Assembly: GCF_019048265.1 (NCBI RefSeq)
Contig: NZ_CP077311.1
Span: forward strand, 2,551,001-2,615,000
From: Aeromonas sp. FDAARGOS 1405
Lineage (GTDB): Bacteria; Pseudomonadota; Gammaproteobacteria; Enterobacterales; Aeromonadaceae
Direction of reading: 5' to 3'
DNA: 64,000 nucleotides
Every line of letters begins with the position of its first letter. Position 1 is the stretch's first letter. Below the pieces are notes generated by a model that saw only the letters and a list, made by a program, of their open reading frames with translations, searched no databases and was not told the origin of the DNA. This document shows, piece after piece, positions 45,433 to 53,914 of this stretch. Both the position numbers and the translations under genes were made by a program.

Positions 45433-45457
45433 GGGGCGACCTGCTGGTCGCCCCTTT
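45433..45457 (+). terminator. Terminator after the truncated frame
   Basis: GGGGCGACC-TGCT-GGTCGCCCC followed by TTT. It also lies at the 3' end of the minus-strand phosphatase gene. Confidence 0.75.
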
Positions 45458-45484
45458 CGATAGCCATATCCGGCGCGCTAGGGG

Positions 45485-46984
45485 TTAGCCGTTATAGCCG
45501 TAGCAGCGCTTGAGCTCTTCGAAGTCGTAGTAGTGGCTGCCGCTCTGGTAGGGCTGGCAGCCCGCTTTAAAGGCGATCTCCTTTTCGTTATAGAGCATCT
45601 TGACCAGCACCTGCCGCTGCCCGTTCTGATAGATATCCCATTGAATATTGGCGGTATAGGGGGAGACCCAGCCGCCACGCCACTCGTTGTTCTGCTGGCT
45701 GAACAGCTGATCCGGGCTGGCCCCCTGACGGCTCCCTTCCAGCTTCATCAGGGCGGCGAGGGGGATAATGGCTTCGGCGTGGGCAAAGCGCAGGGTGGCC
45801 CGTCGGCTCTGCTCGCCCTCCACCACCTGATGCTGTACCTCGCCAAACAGGCCGTCGAGCAGCGGCTGGGCAATGGCGTAGGGGGCGCTCTGGTTGGCAA
45901 AGCTCGGCCCCTTCTCGTAGAAATCTTCCGCATCGGAGAGGTAGGAGAACCAGGCAGACTCTTGTGGGGTCAGGAACTGCTCCAGCGCCCAGGGTTCGCT
46001 GCCCTGTGCCTGCGCTTCGCGGATCATGCCGGGGCCGATGATAAAGAGGTTGTAGAGCATCAGGGCGGCATCCACTTCGTCGCGCACATAGGTCATACCG
46101 CCATCTTCCGGGTTGACGGCGACAAACTCGACGCCGCCCGCCAGATAGTCGACAAAGCCCTTGCTGTAGATACGCTCCAGCATGCTGCGGGCCATCTCTT
46201 TGGTCTTGCTCAGGTTTTTAAGCTGATCCAGCGCTCTGGCCAGTTCGGGGGCCGGGGCGATTCCGGCATCTTCGTCACCGATAAAGCGCTGGTAGCTCTC
46301 ATAGGCGGGCAGGTAGCGGGCGTAATCCCCCTCGGGGGTGGTCTTGTGGAAGTAGAGCTCGAACTTGTTGACCAGCTTTTTGTCGATCTTCGAGGGGTCA
46401 TCCTGCGTGAGGTAGCACTGCGCCGAGTCGCTGACATAGTTCACGTCGCGCTTGAGGCTCTCCATAAAGTAGAAGGCGCTTTCGTTGGCCCTGTCTTTGC
46501 CCGAGGTAACCACCTTGATGCAGTGGGGCTCGCTGCTGTTGAGCAGGGTCGGCAGCCGCGCCGCCAGCCGGGTGGCGAGATTGGCGTGCTCCTCCTTGCC
46601 CAGCGCCGAGAGCAGGCCGTAGCCCAGTTTCTGGTTGGCGGTCGTCACCAGATCGACCTTGCCTCCCAGCCCCTGCCCGAGAGTGGTGAGCGCCCCCTGA
46701 CGCTGCGCCTCTTCCCAGACCAGCTTGGTCAGCACGTCATATTTCGGGCTGGAGAGGGAGCGCGAGCCGTGGCGCGCCACCATCTCGGTAAAGACCGGGC
46801 TGAACCCCTGAGGCGCTGGCTCGTAGCTCTCCGCCTGCTGCTGCGGGCTGTAGACCGCTTTGGTGCTGTATTGATAGGCGGTTTTGCCCTGGCTGTCGGT
46901 AGACGATTCGTTCTCTGACTGGCAACCGCCAAGCAAGACCAGCGAGACGGCCAAAGCCACATAAGAAGAGCGCGGGAAAGTCAT
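45485..46984 (-). CDS. Histidine-acid phosphatase lipoprotein, MINPP/phytase-like
   Basis: 499 residues. Lipobox LLGGC (Cys about 21). The catalytic loop is 'EMVARHGSRSLSS' (RHGxR near residue 71), and the proton-donor region reads 'RFAHAEAIIPL' (about 395), giving HAE rather than the HD of ordinary acid phosphatases. HAE is typical of multiple-inositol-polyphosphate phosphatases, including bacterial MINPP phytases. Four or more Cys suggest disulfides. It should dephosphorylate inositol phosphates or similar esters at the cell envelope. Substrate is inferred from the motif only. Confidence 0.85.
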   Translation of the reverse strand: MTFPRSSYVALAVSLVLLGGCQSENESSTDSQGKTAYQYSTKAVYSPQQQAESYEPAPQGFSPVFTEMVARHGSRSLSSPKYDVLTKLVWEEAQRQGALTTLGQGLGGKVDLVTTANQKLGYGLLSALGKEEHANLATRLAARLPTLLNSSEPHCIKVVTSGKDRANESAFYFMESLKRDVNYVSDSAQCYLTQDDPSKIDKKLVNKFELYFHKTTPEGDYARYLPAYESYQRFIGDEDAGIAPAPELARALDQLKNLSKTKEMARSMLERIYSKGFVDYLAGGVEFVAVNPEDGGMTYVRDEVDAALMLYNLFIIGPGMIREAQAQGSEPWALEQFLTPQESAWFSYLSDAEDFYEKGPSFANQSAPYAIAQPLLDGLFGEVQHQVVEGEQSRRATLRFAHAEAIIPLAALMKLEGSRQGASPDQLFSQQNNEWRGGWVSPYTANIQWDIYQNGQRQVLVKMLYNEKEIAFKAGCQPYQSGSHYYDFEELKRCYGYNG

Positions 46985-47116
46985 GATGTTCCTTATCTAT
47001 CCATATGAAAAATAAGTGAAAAACTCTATGGCTTGAAAATGACCGCGGGATGTCAGCCAGATGACAGGCTGATGACTTCTGATAAAGCAGTAAGCAAAGG
47101 GAGAGAATCTCTTTTT

Positions 47117-47136
47117 CGGAACCCCCACCTTGTTGA
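47117..47136. repeat. Degenerate copy of the RAYT terminal repeat
   Basis: CGGAACCCCCACCTTGTTGA shares the CCCACCTT core and flanks with the terminal repeat at 47259. It is less well conserved than the 45150 copy. Confidence 0.45.
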
Positions 47137-47140
47137 TGCA

Positions 47141-47169
47141 AAAAGCCCCGAGAGCTGGCGCTTTCGGGG
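47141..47169 (-). terminator. Minus-strand terminator
   Basis: On the minus strand CCCCGAAAGC-GCCA-GCTCTCGGGG is followed by CTTTTT. It would stop leftward transcription before the phosphatase gene. Confidence 0.65.
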
Positions 47170-47329
47170 AAGAGGAAAAACATCGACAAGGCATTACAAA
47201 GGCATTCGGTTCACACCTGAACCGTATCAGGCATCGACATAGAGCACTTCATTTTTTCGGGACACCCACCTTTTTGACAGTGGCGTAGGGCTGTTCTTGA
47301 CTTAAGAGGTCACCGTTGAGGGATGTGCC

Positions 47330-48280
47330 ATGACCATTGCCCGTTCACGTCAAATCAGCTTGCAGGATACGCCTTACTACCATGTGGTCAGCCGCTGTGT
47401 GCGGCGAGCCTTTCTGTGTGGTGACGATGCCCATTCTGGCCAGAGTTATGAGCATCGGCGTCAGTGGGTGGTCGACAAGTTGGGGCAACTATCGCGGCTG
47501 TTTGCAATTGGCATTTGTGCTTATGCGGTGATGAGCAATCATTATCATCTGGTGCTCAAGGTGGAGCCCGATACCGCAGCCAACTGGAGTGAGCGGGAGG
47601 TGGCTGAGCGCTGGGCGGCGCTATTCCAGTGGCCGCATTTGGTCAGGCGCTGGTATCAGGGGGAGATGTTGATCGAGCCTGAGCTGGCTGTCGTGCAGCA
47701 ATTGCTGGCCCAATGGCGGGAGCGGCTTCACTCCATAAGTTGGTTTATTCGGCTACTCAATGAAAATCTGGCCCGTCAGGCCAATCAGGAAGATGGTTGC
47801 AAGGGCCATTTCTGGGAGGGGCGCTTCAAGAGTCAGGCTTTGCTCACCGAATCCGCCTTGTTGGCCTGTATGGCGTATGTTGACCTCAATCCGATACGAG
47901 CTGCGTTGACCGATCGGCCAGAGCAGAGTGAATACACCAGTATCAAACAGCGCCTTGACGCGCCTGCTACTACTGAGGTTTTGCCACCACTTTTGCTGCC
48001 GTTTGCCCGCCAGGGTAAGCCTGAAGAGCTGCCTTATGCCTTCAGCGACTACCTGATGCTGGTTGATTGGACTGGTCGTGCTATTCGGCCCGACAAGCGG
48101 GGTCATATTCCGGCCCAATTTGGACCCATTCTGGAACGATTGGGACTCGATGCTGTTCGCTGGTTGAAGCAGGTGACGCTGTTCAGGCGACAAGGGATCA
48201 GAGTGGTGGGAGACAGATATCAATGTCAGCAGTTTGCCCGCCACTGTGGCCAGCGACGATGCCATCAACCAAGGCTGTGA
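47330..48280 (+). CDS. Y1-family (IS200-like) transposase, REP-associated tyrosine transposase
   Basis: 316 residues. The HUH metal motif is 'NHYHLVLKV' near residue 65, the catalytic Tyr candidate is 'ACMAYVDLNPIRA' near 185, and the conserved 'RVVSRC'-like opening is 'YYHVVSRCVRRAF'. Length and motifs place it in the RAYT group (TnpA_REP), which nicks single-stranded REP hairpins. The reading frame is intact and starts 52 nt inside the left inverted repeat, so the element may be active. Confidence 0.9.
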   Translation: MTIARSRQISLQDTPYYHVVSRCVRRAFLCGDDAHSGQSYEHRRQWVVDKLGQLSRLFAIGICAYAVMSNHYHLVLKVEPDTAANWSEREVAERWAALFQWPHLVRRWYQGEMLIEPELAVVQQLLAQWRERLHSISWFIRLLNENLARQANQEDGCKGHFWEGRFKSQALLTESALLACMAYVDLNPIRAALTDRPEQSEYTSIKQRLDAPATTEVLPPLLLPFARQGKPEELPYAFSDYLMLVDWTGRAIRPDKRGHIPAQFGPILERLGLDAVRWLKQVTLFRRQGIRVVGDRYQCQQFARHCGQRRCHQPRL

Positions 48281-48455
48281 TAGCTTTGCATCCACCCTGC
48301 TGATAGCTCCGGGTATTGCACATAGTCCAATAAATGGCTGTGCAGGGGCTGTTGCTTTCTAAACCTGACAATCTCTCCCACCAGCCTACTTTTGCAGGCA
48401 TCAGCTCGGATACACACCCCTTATTGGGCCTGCAAGTAGCCTGATAGTGGCTTGA

Positions 48456-48474
48456 TCAAAAAGGTGGGTGTCCC
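48456..48474. repeat. Right terminal inverted repeat of the RAYT element
   Basis: TCAAAAAGGTGGGTGTCCC, the exact reverse complement of 47259-47277. Confidence 0.8.
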
Positions 48475-48719
48475 AATTTGATTCGGCGACGCTCCCCTGT
48501 TACACCTCGCTGCAAGCCTTTATGTCGGTCAATGACGTGGCGGCCTGCATTCCGTCGGCCATCGCCACCCTCGGCGATTTTCGCATGCTGGAGCTGGCCG
48601 GGGCGCCGCAGCAGTTCGAGGTGGTGGTTGGCAGACACCGTAAAAGTCAGGGCAACCTCGCCATCGAGTGGCTGGCCGAGGTGATCAAGTCGGTCTGCGA
48701 TCTTGCCATGCCCAAATAA
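48474..48719 (+). pseudogene. C-terminal fragment of a LysR-type regulator, truncated at the RAYT element end
   Basis: The frame from the right inverted repeat to TAA at 48717 encodes about 80 residues ('YTSLQAFMSVNDVAACIPSAIA', 'QQFEVVVGRHRK'). This looks like the end of a LysR substrate-binding domain. No HTH or N-terminal part is present, and the homology begins within a few nt of the repeat, so the element arrival (or a deletion beside it) probably removed the rest. Confidence 0.5.
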
Positions 48720-48847
48720 CGTCGCCGTTTGCACAGAGCTGCGCACGCCAGCCAGTTTGCTAACGGCAGGCTGGATCTGCGGGATAAATCCTGCGATGGT
48801 GCGGGCAGTTATCCGCTTGTCCCGTTATCGAGTGAAAAGGAGTTGAG

Positions 48848-49762
48848 ATGCGCATTGCCATGATTGGTCTGGGGGATATCGCCCAAAAAGCCTATCTGCC
48901 GCTGCTGGCGAGCGACGAGCGGGTCACCCCGCTGCTCTGTACCCGCAATCCGGCGGTGCTGGAGAAGCTGGCCCGCCAGTATCGGGTCGCCGAGTGCTTT
49001 ACCGATGTGGCGGCCATGCTGGCCAGCCGCCCCGACGCCGTGATGATCCACGCCGCTACCGCCGTTCACCGCGAGCTGGCCGAGCAGTGCCTGCGGGCGG
49101 GGATCCCCACCTTTGTCGACAAGCCCCTGTGCGACAATCTGGCCGAAGCCGAGGCGCTGGCCAACCTCGCCATCGCGCAAGATTGCGCCCTCTTTACCGG
49201 CTTTAACCGCCGCTATCTGCCCGTCATGGCCGAGGCGCGGGCCCAGCCGCTCACCGAGCTGAACTGGCAGAAACATCGCTTCGCCCTGCCGGGCAAGGCG
49301 CGGGATTTTATGTTTGACGACTTTATCCATGTGCTCGACAGCCTCTGCTTCTATGGCGGCGTGCCGGACGGCGACTTTCATGCGGTATTGCGCCCCTGTG
49401 CGCAGGACAACAGCCTGTTGGCCGGGGTCAGCGTCAGCTGGCAGAGCGGCGATCGCGCCATCAGCGGCAGCATGAACCGCAGCGCGGGGATCACCGAGGA
49501 GCGCATCGATGCCTACGGCGACAATCTCTCCCTGCACCTTGAGAACTGCACTCGCGGTATCATCGCCCGCGACAAACAGGTGCAGATGCTTAGCCCCAAC
49601 GACTGGCAGCCGGTGCTGGCCCAGCGCGGCTTTGCCGCCATGCTGGAGCACTGGTATCAGCAGGTTGAAATCGGCAAGGCGGATAGCGAGCTGATCGCCT
49701 CCTACCTGCACGGTCACCGGCTGGCGGAGCAGCTGGTCGCGCTGGCTGACAAGCGGGGATAA
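48848..49762 (+). CDS. Gfo/Idh/MocA-family oxidoreductase (MviM/YceM-like)
   Basis: 304 residues. N-terminal Rossmann fold 'MIGLGDIAQKAYLPLL' and the family 'TFVDKPLCDNLAEAEALANLA' (EKP-type motif as DKP). The C-terminal substrate domain has 'FTGFNRRYLPV'. Length and the short 'GDIAQKAYLP' opening match E. coli MviM/YceM. NAD(P)-dependent, substrate unknown. AAAAGGAG lies 5 nt before the ATG. A strong terminator follows. Confidence 0.85.
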   Translation: MRIAMIGLGDIAQKAYLPLLASDERVTPLLCTRNPAVLEKLARQYRVAECFTDVAAMLASRPDAVMIHAATAVHRELAEQCLRAGIPTFVDKPLCDNLAEAEALANLAIAQDCALFTGFNRRYLPVMAEARAQPLTELNWQKHRFALPGKARDFMFDDFIHVLDSLCFYGGVPDGDFHAVLRPCAQDNSLLAGVSVSWQSGDRAISGSMNRSAGITEERIDAYGDNLSLHLENCTRGIIARDKQVQMLSPNDWQPVLAQRGFAAMLEHWYQQVEIGKADSELIASYLHGHRLAEQLVALADKRG

Positions 49763-49819
49763 GGCTGGCTGGAAGTGCGCGTGGCATGAATGCGCGGTGC
49801 GTGAGAAAGACGCATGAAA

Positions 49820-49853
49820 AACAACGGGGGCCGCAGTTGCGGCCCCCGTTGTT
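49820..49853. terminator. Bidirectional terminator between the MviM-like gene and tusE
   Basis: AACAACGGGGGCCGCA...TGCGGCCCCCGTTGTT, a very long perfect stem between convergent genes. Confidence 0.9.
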
Positions 49854-49873
49854 ATGGGATGAGATGCATGGGA

Positions 49874-50224
49874 TCAGATGCACTTTACCGGCTTGGGCAG
49901 GCCGCCAATCTTGGTTGCCTGCTTGGCGGGCCCTTCCGGGAACAGCTTGTAGAGGTAACGGCTGTTGCCCTTCTCGGGGCCGTACTGCTTCTCCATCGCC
50001 TTGACCAGCGCACGGATGGCGGGGGAAGTGTTGAACTCCAGATAGAAGGCGCGCACAAAGCGCACCACTTCCCAGTGCGGCTCCTCAAGCGTGATCCCCT
50101 CCTGCGCAGCCAGCACCAGCGCCAGCTCCTCGCTCCAGTCGTTGCTGTTGAGCAGGTAGCCCTTGGCATCGGTCTCGATGAGTTGGCCGTTGAATTCCAG
50201 CTGATATTTTTCGGACGCAGACAT
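49874..50224 (-). CDS. tusE: TusE sulfur carrier (DsrC family)
   Basis: 116 residues. '[26 protein letters not shown]', '[28 protein letters not shown]' and the C-terminal 'GLPKPVKCI' whose penultimate Cys is the sulfur-accepting residue. TusE takes persulfide from TusD and passes it to MnmA for 2-thiouridine synthesis at tRNA position 34. Neighbours yccS and yccA match the E. coli order of this locus. Confidence 0.93.
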   Translation of the reverse strand: MSASEKYQLEFNGQLIETDAKGYLLNSNDWSEELALVLAAQEGITLEEPHWEVVRFVRAFYLEFNTSPAIRALVKAMEKQYGPEKGNSRYLYKLFPEGPAKQATKIGGLPKPVKCI

Positions 50225-50248
50225 GGGGGCTCCTCGCTAATGGGGCTA

Positions 50249-52402
50249 TCAGGATTGGGCGGGCATGGTAGCGCCTTGATCCCCGGTGAGCAACCGGCTC
50301 TCGTTGGCCAGATGCAGCAGCTGATCCGCCAGCTCGCTGATCAGGTTGAGCTGCTGGGTCAGCATCAGCTGCTCCTCGCTGCTGTCCGGACTTATCACCG
50401 GGCACTGACCTCCGATGGAGCTGGAGGGGTTGCCCGCCAGATGGCCGGCGGCCTGCTCCAGGGTGTGGCAGATATGGTGGCGCACCTCATCCAGCCCGCT
50501 GATGGCCTCCAGCTTGTCGCGATGGGCCCCCAGCGCCGAAATGTAGGAGAGCAGGGCATGGTTGCGCCAGGTGAGGGTAAAGCAGAGATCGAGGAAGCGG
50601 CGGCGCTTTTGCGGCTCCACCAGCATGCTCTGCCAGGCGGTGGCCAGTTCGCTGTCCGCCAGATGGGCGCTCTTGCGCGCCACCCGATAGTCGATGGACT
50701 CGTCCCGCTGCTGCTTGAGGCTTGCCAGCACCGCCGAGAGGTAGCGGGCGTTGGCCGAGAGCGAATTGGCGATAAGGGTCGGCAGCCGCTTGTACTGCCA
50801 GTCTGGCCAGAGCCAGGCCACCAGCCCGTAGGAGATCAGGCAGCCGAGCAGGGTATCGAGCAGCCGCGGCCCCAGAATGGCAAAGCCGATGCCATCGAGC
50901 AGGTTGAACGCCATTAGCACGTAGAGGGTGATAAAGCAGACTGCGGCGCTGTAGTTGTTGCGCACCTGGGTAAAGAAGAGGAAAGCGGCCAGCCCCATCA
51001 CCACCAGCTGGACGTGCAGCTCGGGAAACAGCCAGAGCACCGGAATGCCCACCAGTATGCCGGCGAAGGTGCCGAGCATCCGTTGCACCAGTCGGCGGCG
51101 GGTGGCGCTGTAGCTGGGCTGGCAGACAAACAGCACGGTCAGCAAAATCCAGTAGCCCTTATCCATATCAAAGGTTTGCAGTATGCCGTAGCCGATCACC
51201 AGCCCGAGCGACAAACGCAGCGCGTGGCGAAACACCATGGAGTGCAAGGTGAGGTGCTGCTTGAGCTGGGCTAGCAGCGGCAGGCGGGGGGGGCGCGCCA
51301 GCGCGGGCAGATCCTGCTCCGGCTGCTCGGGGTTTTGCAGCACTTCGGCGCTGCCCAGCAACTGGTTGATGCTGGCCAGATTGCGGCGCAGGAATTTCAT
51401 CGGCGTCAGCAGGGTTTTCGGGTAGTGCTGCTTGAGATTGGTGAACTCCAGCTGATCGCCGAGGGCCTCCAGTGTCCAGTGGATGCGCTTGTTATGGGCG
51501 TAGGGCTTGTGCACCAGAATGGCGTAACCCAGCCGCTGGCATGCCTCGGAGAGTTGCAGGAACACCTCCTGAAATCCTTCCAGTACGATGCCTTGCTTGA
51601 GCTCCGCTTCCAACCGGCTGTAGGGGTAGTGGCTGGAGGTGGCGCGCTCGTGAATCTCCAGCGCCAGCAGATAGAGGCGCAGCAGGCTGGCAAGCTCGGG
51701 GCTCGCCGGATGGCGGCGGCTCAGGCGGGCGTTGAGGGCCGACTTGGTGAGGGTCAGCGCGCTCACCAGATTGATATTGAGCTGGGCCAGATTGTGGCGA
51801 ATGGCCTGGGCGCCGTGCTCGTCCGCCGGGAAGAAGCGGGACTTTTCCAGCAGGTAGCGGCCAAGGGCGAAGTAGCTCTGGGCCAGTTGCTCGTGCAGGG
51901 TCTTGTAGGGCAGCAGCCAGAGCCAGATGAACGAGACCAGCCCGTACCAGAGGGCGCCGGCGCCGAGTGCCAGCGGCTGGTAGAAGAGATCCGGCGCCTT
52001 GGCGGCCCCCAGCATGGTGTAGATGGCGATCAGCAGCGAGCCGAAGCTGATGGTGGCGTAGCGGGCGCCGAGTGCCCCCACCATCACGAAGATAAAGGTG
52101 GAGCTGGCGAGCCCAATGGCAAACAGCCAGGGGGTGGGGTAGAGATACTGCACACACAGGGACGCGAACATGAAGCAAATCAGCGTCATGGCGAGGTTTT
52201 TGAGCCGTCCCCACAGGCTGTCGTCGGTTTCGGCGATGGCGCCCGCTACGACCCCGAGGGAGAGCAGCACGGTGAGCTGGTTATTGCCGGTGGCCAGGGT
52301 GAAGGCGAGCAGACCGAGAATGGCCAGCAGCACCTTGAGTGCGAAGTAGATGTGACTATCGGTCAGCAGTCGGCGCAGCAGGCCAGAGAGATCCATCGGC
52401 AT
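50249..52402 (-). CDS. yccS: YccS-family FUSC membrane protein
   Basis: 717 residues, the length of E. coli YccS. Two FUSC-type membrane blocks (about 15-150 and 385-510) with soluble helical regions after each. Motifs: 'LTVLLSLGVVAGAIAETDDS' and 'GYWILLTVLFVCQPSYSATRRRLVQR'. Inner-membrane protein thought to export aromatic or similar compounds; substrate unproven. Lies between tusE and yccA. Confidence 0.9.
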   Translation of the reverse strand: MPMDLSGLLRRLLTDSHIYFALKVLLAILGLLAFTLATGNNQLTVLLSLGVVAGAIAETDDSLWGRLKNLAMTLICFMFASLCVQYLYPTPWLFAIGLASSTFIFVMVGALGARYATISFGSLLIAIYTMLGAAKAPDLFYQPLALGAGALWYGLVSFIWLWLLPYKTLHEQLAQSYFALGRYLLEKSRFFPADEHGAQAIRHNLAQLNINLVSALTLTKSALNARLSRRHPASPELASLLRLYLLALEIHERATSSHYPYSRLEAELKQGIVLEGFQEVFLQLSEACQRLGYAILVHKPYAHNKRIHWTLEALGDQLEFTNLKQHYPKTLLTPMKFLRRNLASINQLLGSAEVLQNPEQPEQDLPALARPPRLPLLAQLKQHLTLHSMVFRHALRLSLGLVIGYGILQTFDMDKGYWILLTVLFVCQPSYSATRRRLVQRMLGTFAGILVGIPVLWLFPELHVQLVVMGLAAFLFFTQVRNNYSAAVCFITLYVLMAFNLLDGIGFAILGPRLLDTLLGCLISYGLVAWLWPDWQYKRLPTLIANSLSANARYLSAVLASLKQQRDESIDYRVARKSAHLADSELATAWQSMLVEPQKRRRFLDLCFTLTWRNHALLSYISALGAHRDKLEAISGLDEVRHHICHTLEQAAGHLAGNPSSSIGGQCPVISPDSSEEQLMLTQQLNLISELADQLLHLANESRLLTGDQGATMPAQS

Positions 52403-52457
52403 GAAACAGGAACAACCCTTGAACGAAACGAGGGCAGGATGTTACCCCGCCAAGCGA

Positions 52458-52489
52458 GAAGCGGCCCTGATTTGGATCAGGGCCGCTTC
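52458..52489. repeat. 14-bp perfect inverted repeat in the yccA-yccS gap
   Basis: GAAGCGGCCCTGAT-TTGG-ATCAGGGCCGCTTC, between the yccA terminator and the yccS start, 56 nt upstream of the ATG. It lacks a T run, so it may be a transcript-stabilising or regulatory hairpin rather than a terminator. Confidence 0.6.
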
Positions 52490-52539
52490 GCATCATATCC
52501 TTGATTTGCAACTTATCCTGACAGAAACAGGAGCCAATA

Positions 52540-52563
52540 AAAACCCCGCCGAAGCGGGGTTTT
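52540..52563 (-). terminator. Terminator of yccA
   Basis: AAAACCCCGC-CGAA-GCGGGGTTTT. It lies directly after the yccA stop. Confidence 0.88.
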
Positions 52564-52566
52564 TGA

Positions 52567-53223
52567 TTAGTTGCGGTTGCCGCCAAGCAGGCTCAGCAGG
52601 CTCAGGAAGATGTTGTAGATGGAGACATACAGGGTGACGGTGGCAGAGATGTAGTTGGTCTCGCCGCCGCGCACGATCTGCTGGGTAGTCAGCAGGATGG
52701 CACCGGAGGAGAAGAGCATGAACATGGCGGACAGAGCCAGGCTCAGGGCGCTCATCTGCAGGAAGATATTGGCAATCATTGCCACCAGCAGTACCCAGAA
52801 ACCGACGAACAGCATGCCGCCGATGAAAGAGAGGTCACGCTTGGTGGTCAGGGCATAGGCCGACAGACCGAAGAAGGTGAGCGCGGTACCGCCAAGGGCG
52901 GTCATCACGATCTCGCCACCACCATTGTTCATGTACATGTTGATGATGGGGCCCAGGCTATAGCCCAGCAGACCGGTCAGGGCGAAGGTGAAGACCAGCC
53001 CCATGCCGTTGTTGCGATTCTTCTCGGTCAGGAACATCAGACCGTAGACGCCGATCAGGAACACGGCCCAGTGCAGCGGCGGCATGTTCATCACGGTAGC
53101 GACCCCCGCCACCACGGCAGAGAAGCCCAGAGTGAGGGAGAGCAGCATATAGGTGTTACGCAGCACCTTGTTGGTATCGCGTACGGCACTTTGGGTGCCA
53201 GTGTAGATAGAACGGGTATCCAT
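52567..53223 (-). CDS. yccA: YccA, inner membrane modulator of FtsH (Bax inhibitor-1 family)
   Basis: 218 residues with seven predicted membrane segments from residue 25 onward ('TYMLLSLTLGFSAVVAGVATV', 'HWAVFLIGVYGLMFL', 'FGLSAYALTTKRDLSFIGGMLFVGF'). Ends with the conserved 'TLYVSIYNIFLSLLSLLGGNRN'. E. coli YccA binds and is degraded by FtsH-HflKC and protects SecY. A single gene closed by a terminator. Confidence 0.92.
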   Translation of the reverse strand: MDTRSIYTGTQSAVRDTNKVLRNTYMLLSLTLGFSAVVAGVATVMNMPPLHWAVFLIGVYGLMFLTEKNRNNGMGLVFTFALTGLLGYSLGPIINMYMNNGGGEIVMTALGGTALTFFGLSAYALTTKRDLSFIGGMLFVGFWVLLVAMIANIFLQMSALSLALSAMFMLFSSGAILLTTQQIVRGGETNYISATVTLYVSIYNIFLSLLSLLGGNRN

Positions 53224-53390
53224 CTTGGGTGTCCTCTTGATGTCCGGGTGAGACGGCGAGCAGCCGCCTCGTGATCGCTGTTTGTTACTGCATGTTTACG
53301 CATTGTATGTAGAACAAATAGGGATGACGAGGAACAATTTCAAGCCACCTGCCATTTTGCTCCCGCACACTATCCCACAGGAAATATGTA

Positions 53391-53420
53391 TTGCATATGA
53401 ACAAGGGCTTAGCGTAGTAT
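53391..53420 (+). promoter_or_regulatory. Sigma-70-like promoter for tRNA-Ser
   Basis: TTGCAT and TAGTAT separated by 18 nt, with the -10 ending 11 nt before the mature tRNA. A GC-rich discriminator (GCACGCCG) follows, as in stable RNA promoters. Confidence 0.55.
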
Positions 53421-53431
53421 GCACGCCGTTC

Positions 53432-53519
53432 GGAGGGGTGGCAGAGCGGCTGAATGCACCGGTCTTGAAAACCGGCGATGGGCGACCATCCGTGGGTTCA
53501 AATCCCACCTCCTCCGCCA
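53432..53519 (+). tRNA. tRNA-Ser(TGA)
   Basis: 88 nt including encoded CCA. The 7-bp acceptor stem GGAGGGG/CTCCTCC has one G-T pair. Anticodon loop CTTGAAAA gives anticodon TGA, a long variable arm follows, and the T arm is GTGGG-TTCAAAT-CCCAC. All class II serine tRNA features are present. Confidence 0.97.
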
Positions 53520-53530
53520 TATTCAAAGAG

Positions 53531-53563
53531 AAAGCCCAAGCGGTCACCCGCTTGGGCTTTTTT
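53531..53563 (+). terminator. Terminator of tRNA-Ser
   Basis: AAAGCCCAAGCGG-TCAC-CCGCTTGGGCTTT followed by more T. Confidence 0.9.
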
Positions 53564-53914
53564 GTATCTGTGCCGTGTAGTCTTGCTCGACAGTACTCCT
53601 GGTCGCAAATGGGATGCCGTCAAAGCGTCCCCGCATCTTGTGACTTGGAGCAGGATGACGGCTATCTCTCTCATCTCTAACTGCTCGATGCGCGTCTCTT
53701 CTCTGAGGCTGAGTTGTCTGCATCCATGTTTGAGCCCTGAGTCGTCATCCTGTCGCTGCGCTCATAGACTCTCGTCAGCTTCTCGCCTGCGGCGCGGATG
53801 TTGACTGTCTCCTGCCATTTGATGGAGAAAGAGGGTCATTGATTGACGTTCCCCCCCTGCCATGGTCAAATTTTCCCATTAATTAACAAAATGTCAGGTA
53901 CTTCAGGGAGATAT
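53564..53914. other. Intergenic region between tRNA-Ser and the catabolic cluster
   Basis: About 350 nt. No gene, integrase remnant or repeat of the tRNA 3' end is visible. It must hold the promoter of the IclR regulator. The right end becomes AT-rich (TTTTCCCATTAATTAAC). Confidence 0.5.

Larger units (their letters stand above)
45004..45484. other. Intergenic region with a solo RAYT-type repeat and a truncated frame
   Basis: About 480 nt. The left part is AT-rich. A solo copy of the transposon end lies at 45150-45168. Directly after it an open frame (45169-45393, ending 'INRFLNWISKWNRKAAL') runs to a terminator. It has no start signal and may be the 3' remnant of a displaced gene. I cannot identify it. 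Confidence 0.35.
46985..47329. other. Intergenic region between the phosphatase and the RAYT element
   Basis: About 345 nt. It holds a degenerate transposon-end-like sequence (47117-47136), a minus-strand terminator (47141-47169) and the left inverted repeat (47259-47277). No gene is supported. Confidence 0.5.
47259..48474 (+). mobile_element. RAYT-type (IS200-like) element with 19-bp perfect terminal inverted repeats
   Basis: GGGACACCCACCTTTTTGA at 47259-47277 and its exact reverse complement at 48456-48474 bracket a single Y1 transposase gene. Total 1216 nt. I see no target-site duplication. Two isolated or diverged copies of the end sequence lie within 2.2 kb to the left. Perfect inverted ends are unusual for HUH/Y1 elements, which normally carry subterminal hairpins. 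Confidence 0.75.

Noticed and set aside
51335..52504. A 389-codon plus-strand open frame over yccS
   Set aside because: Antisense of yccS with no domain signal and extending through its promoter.
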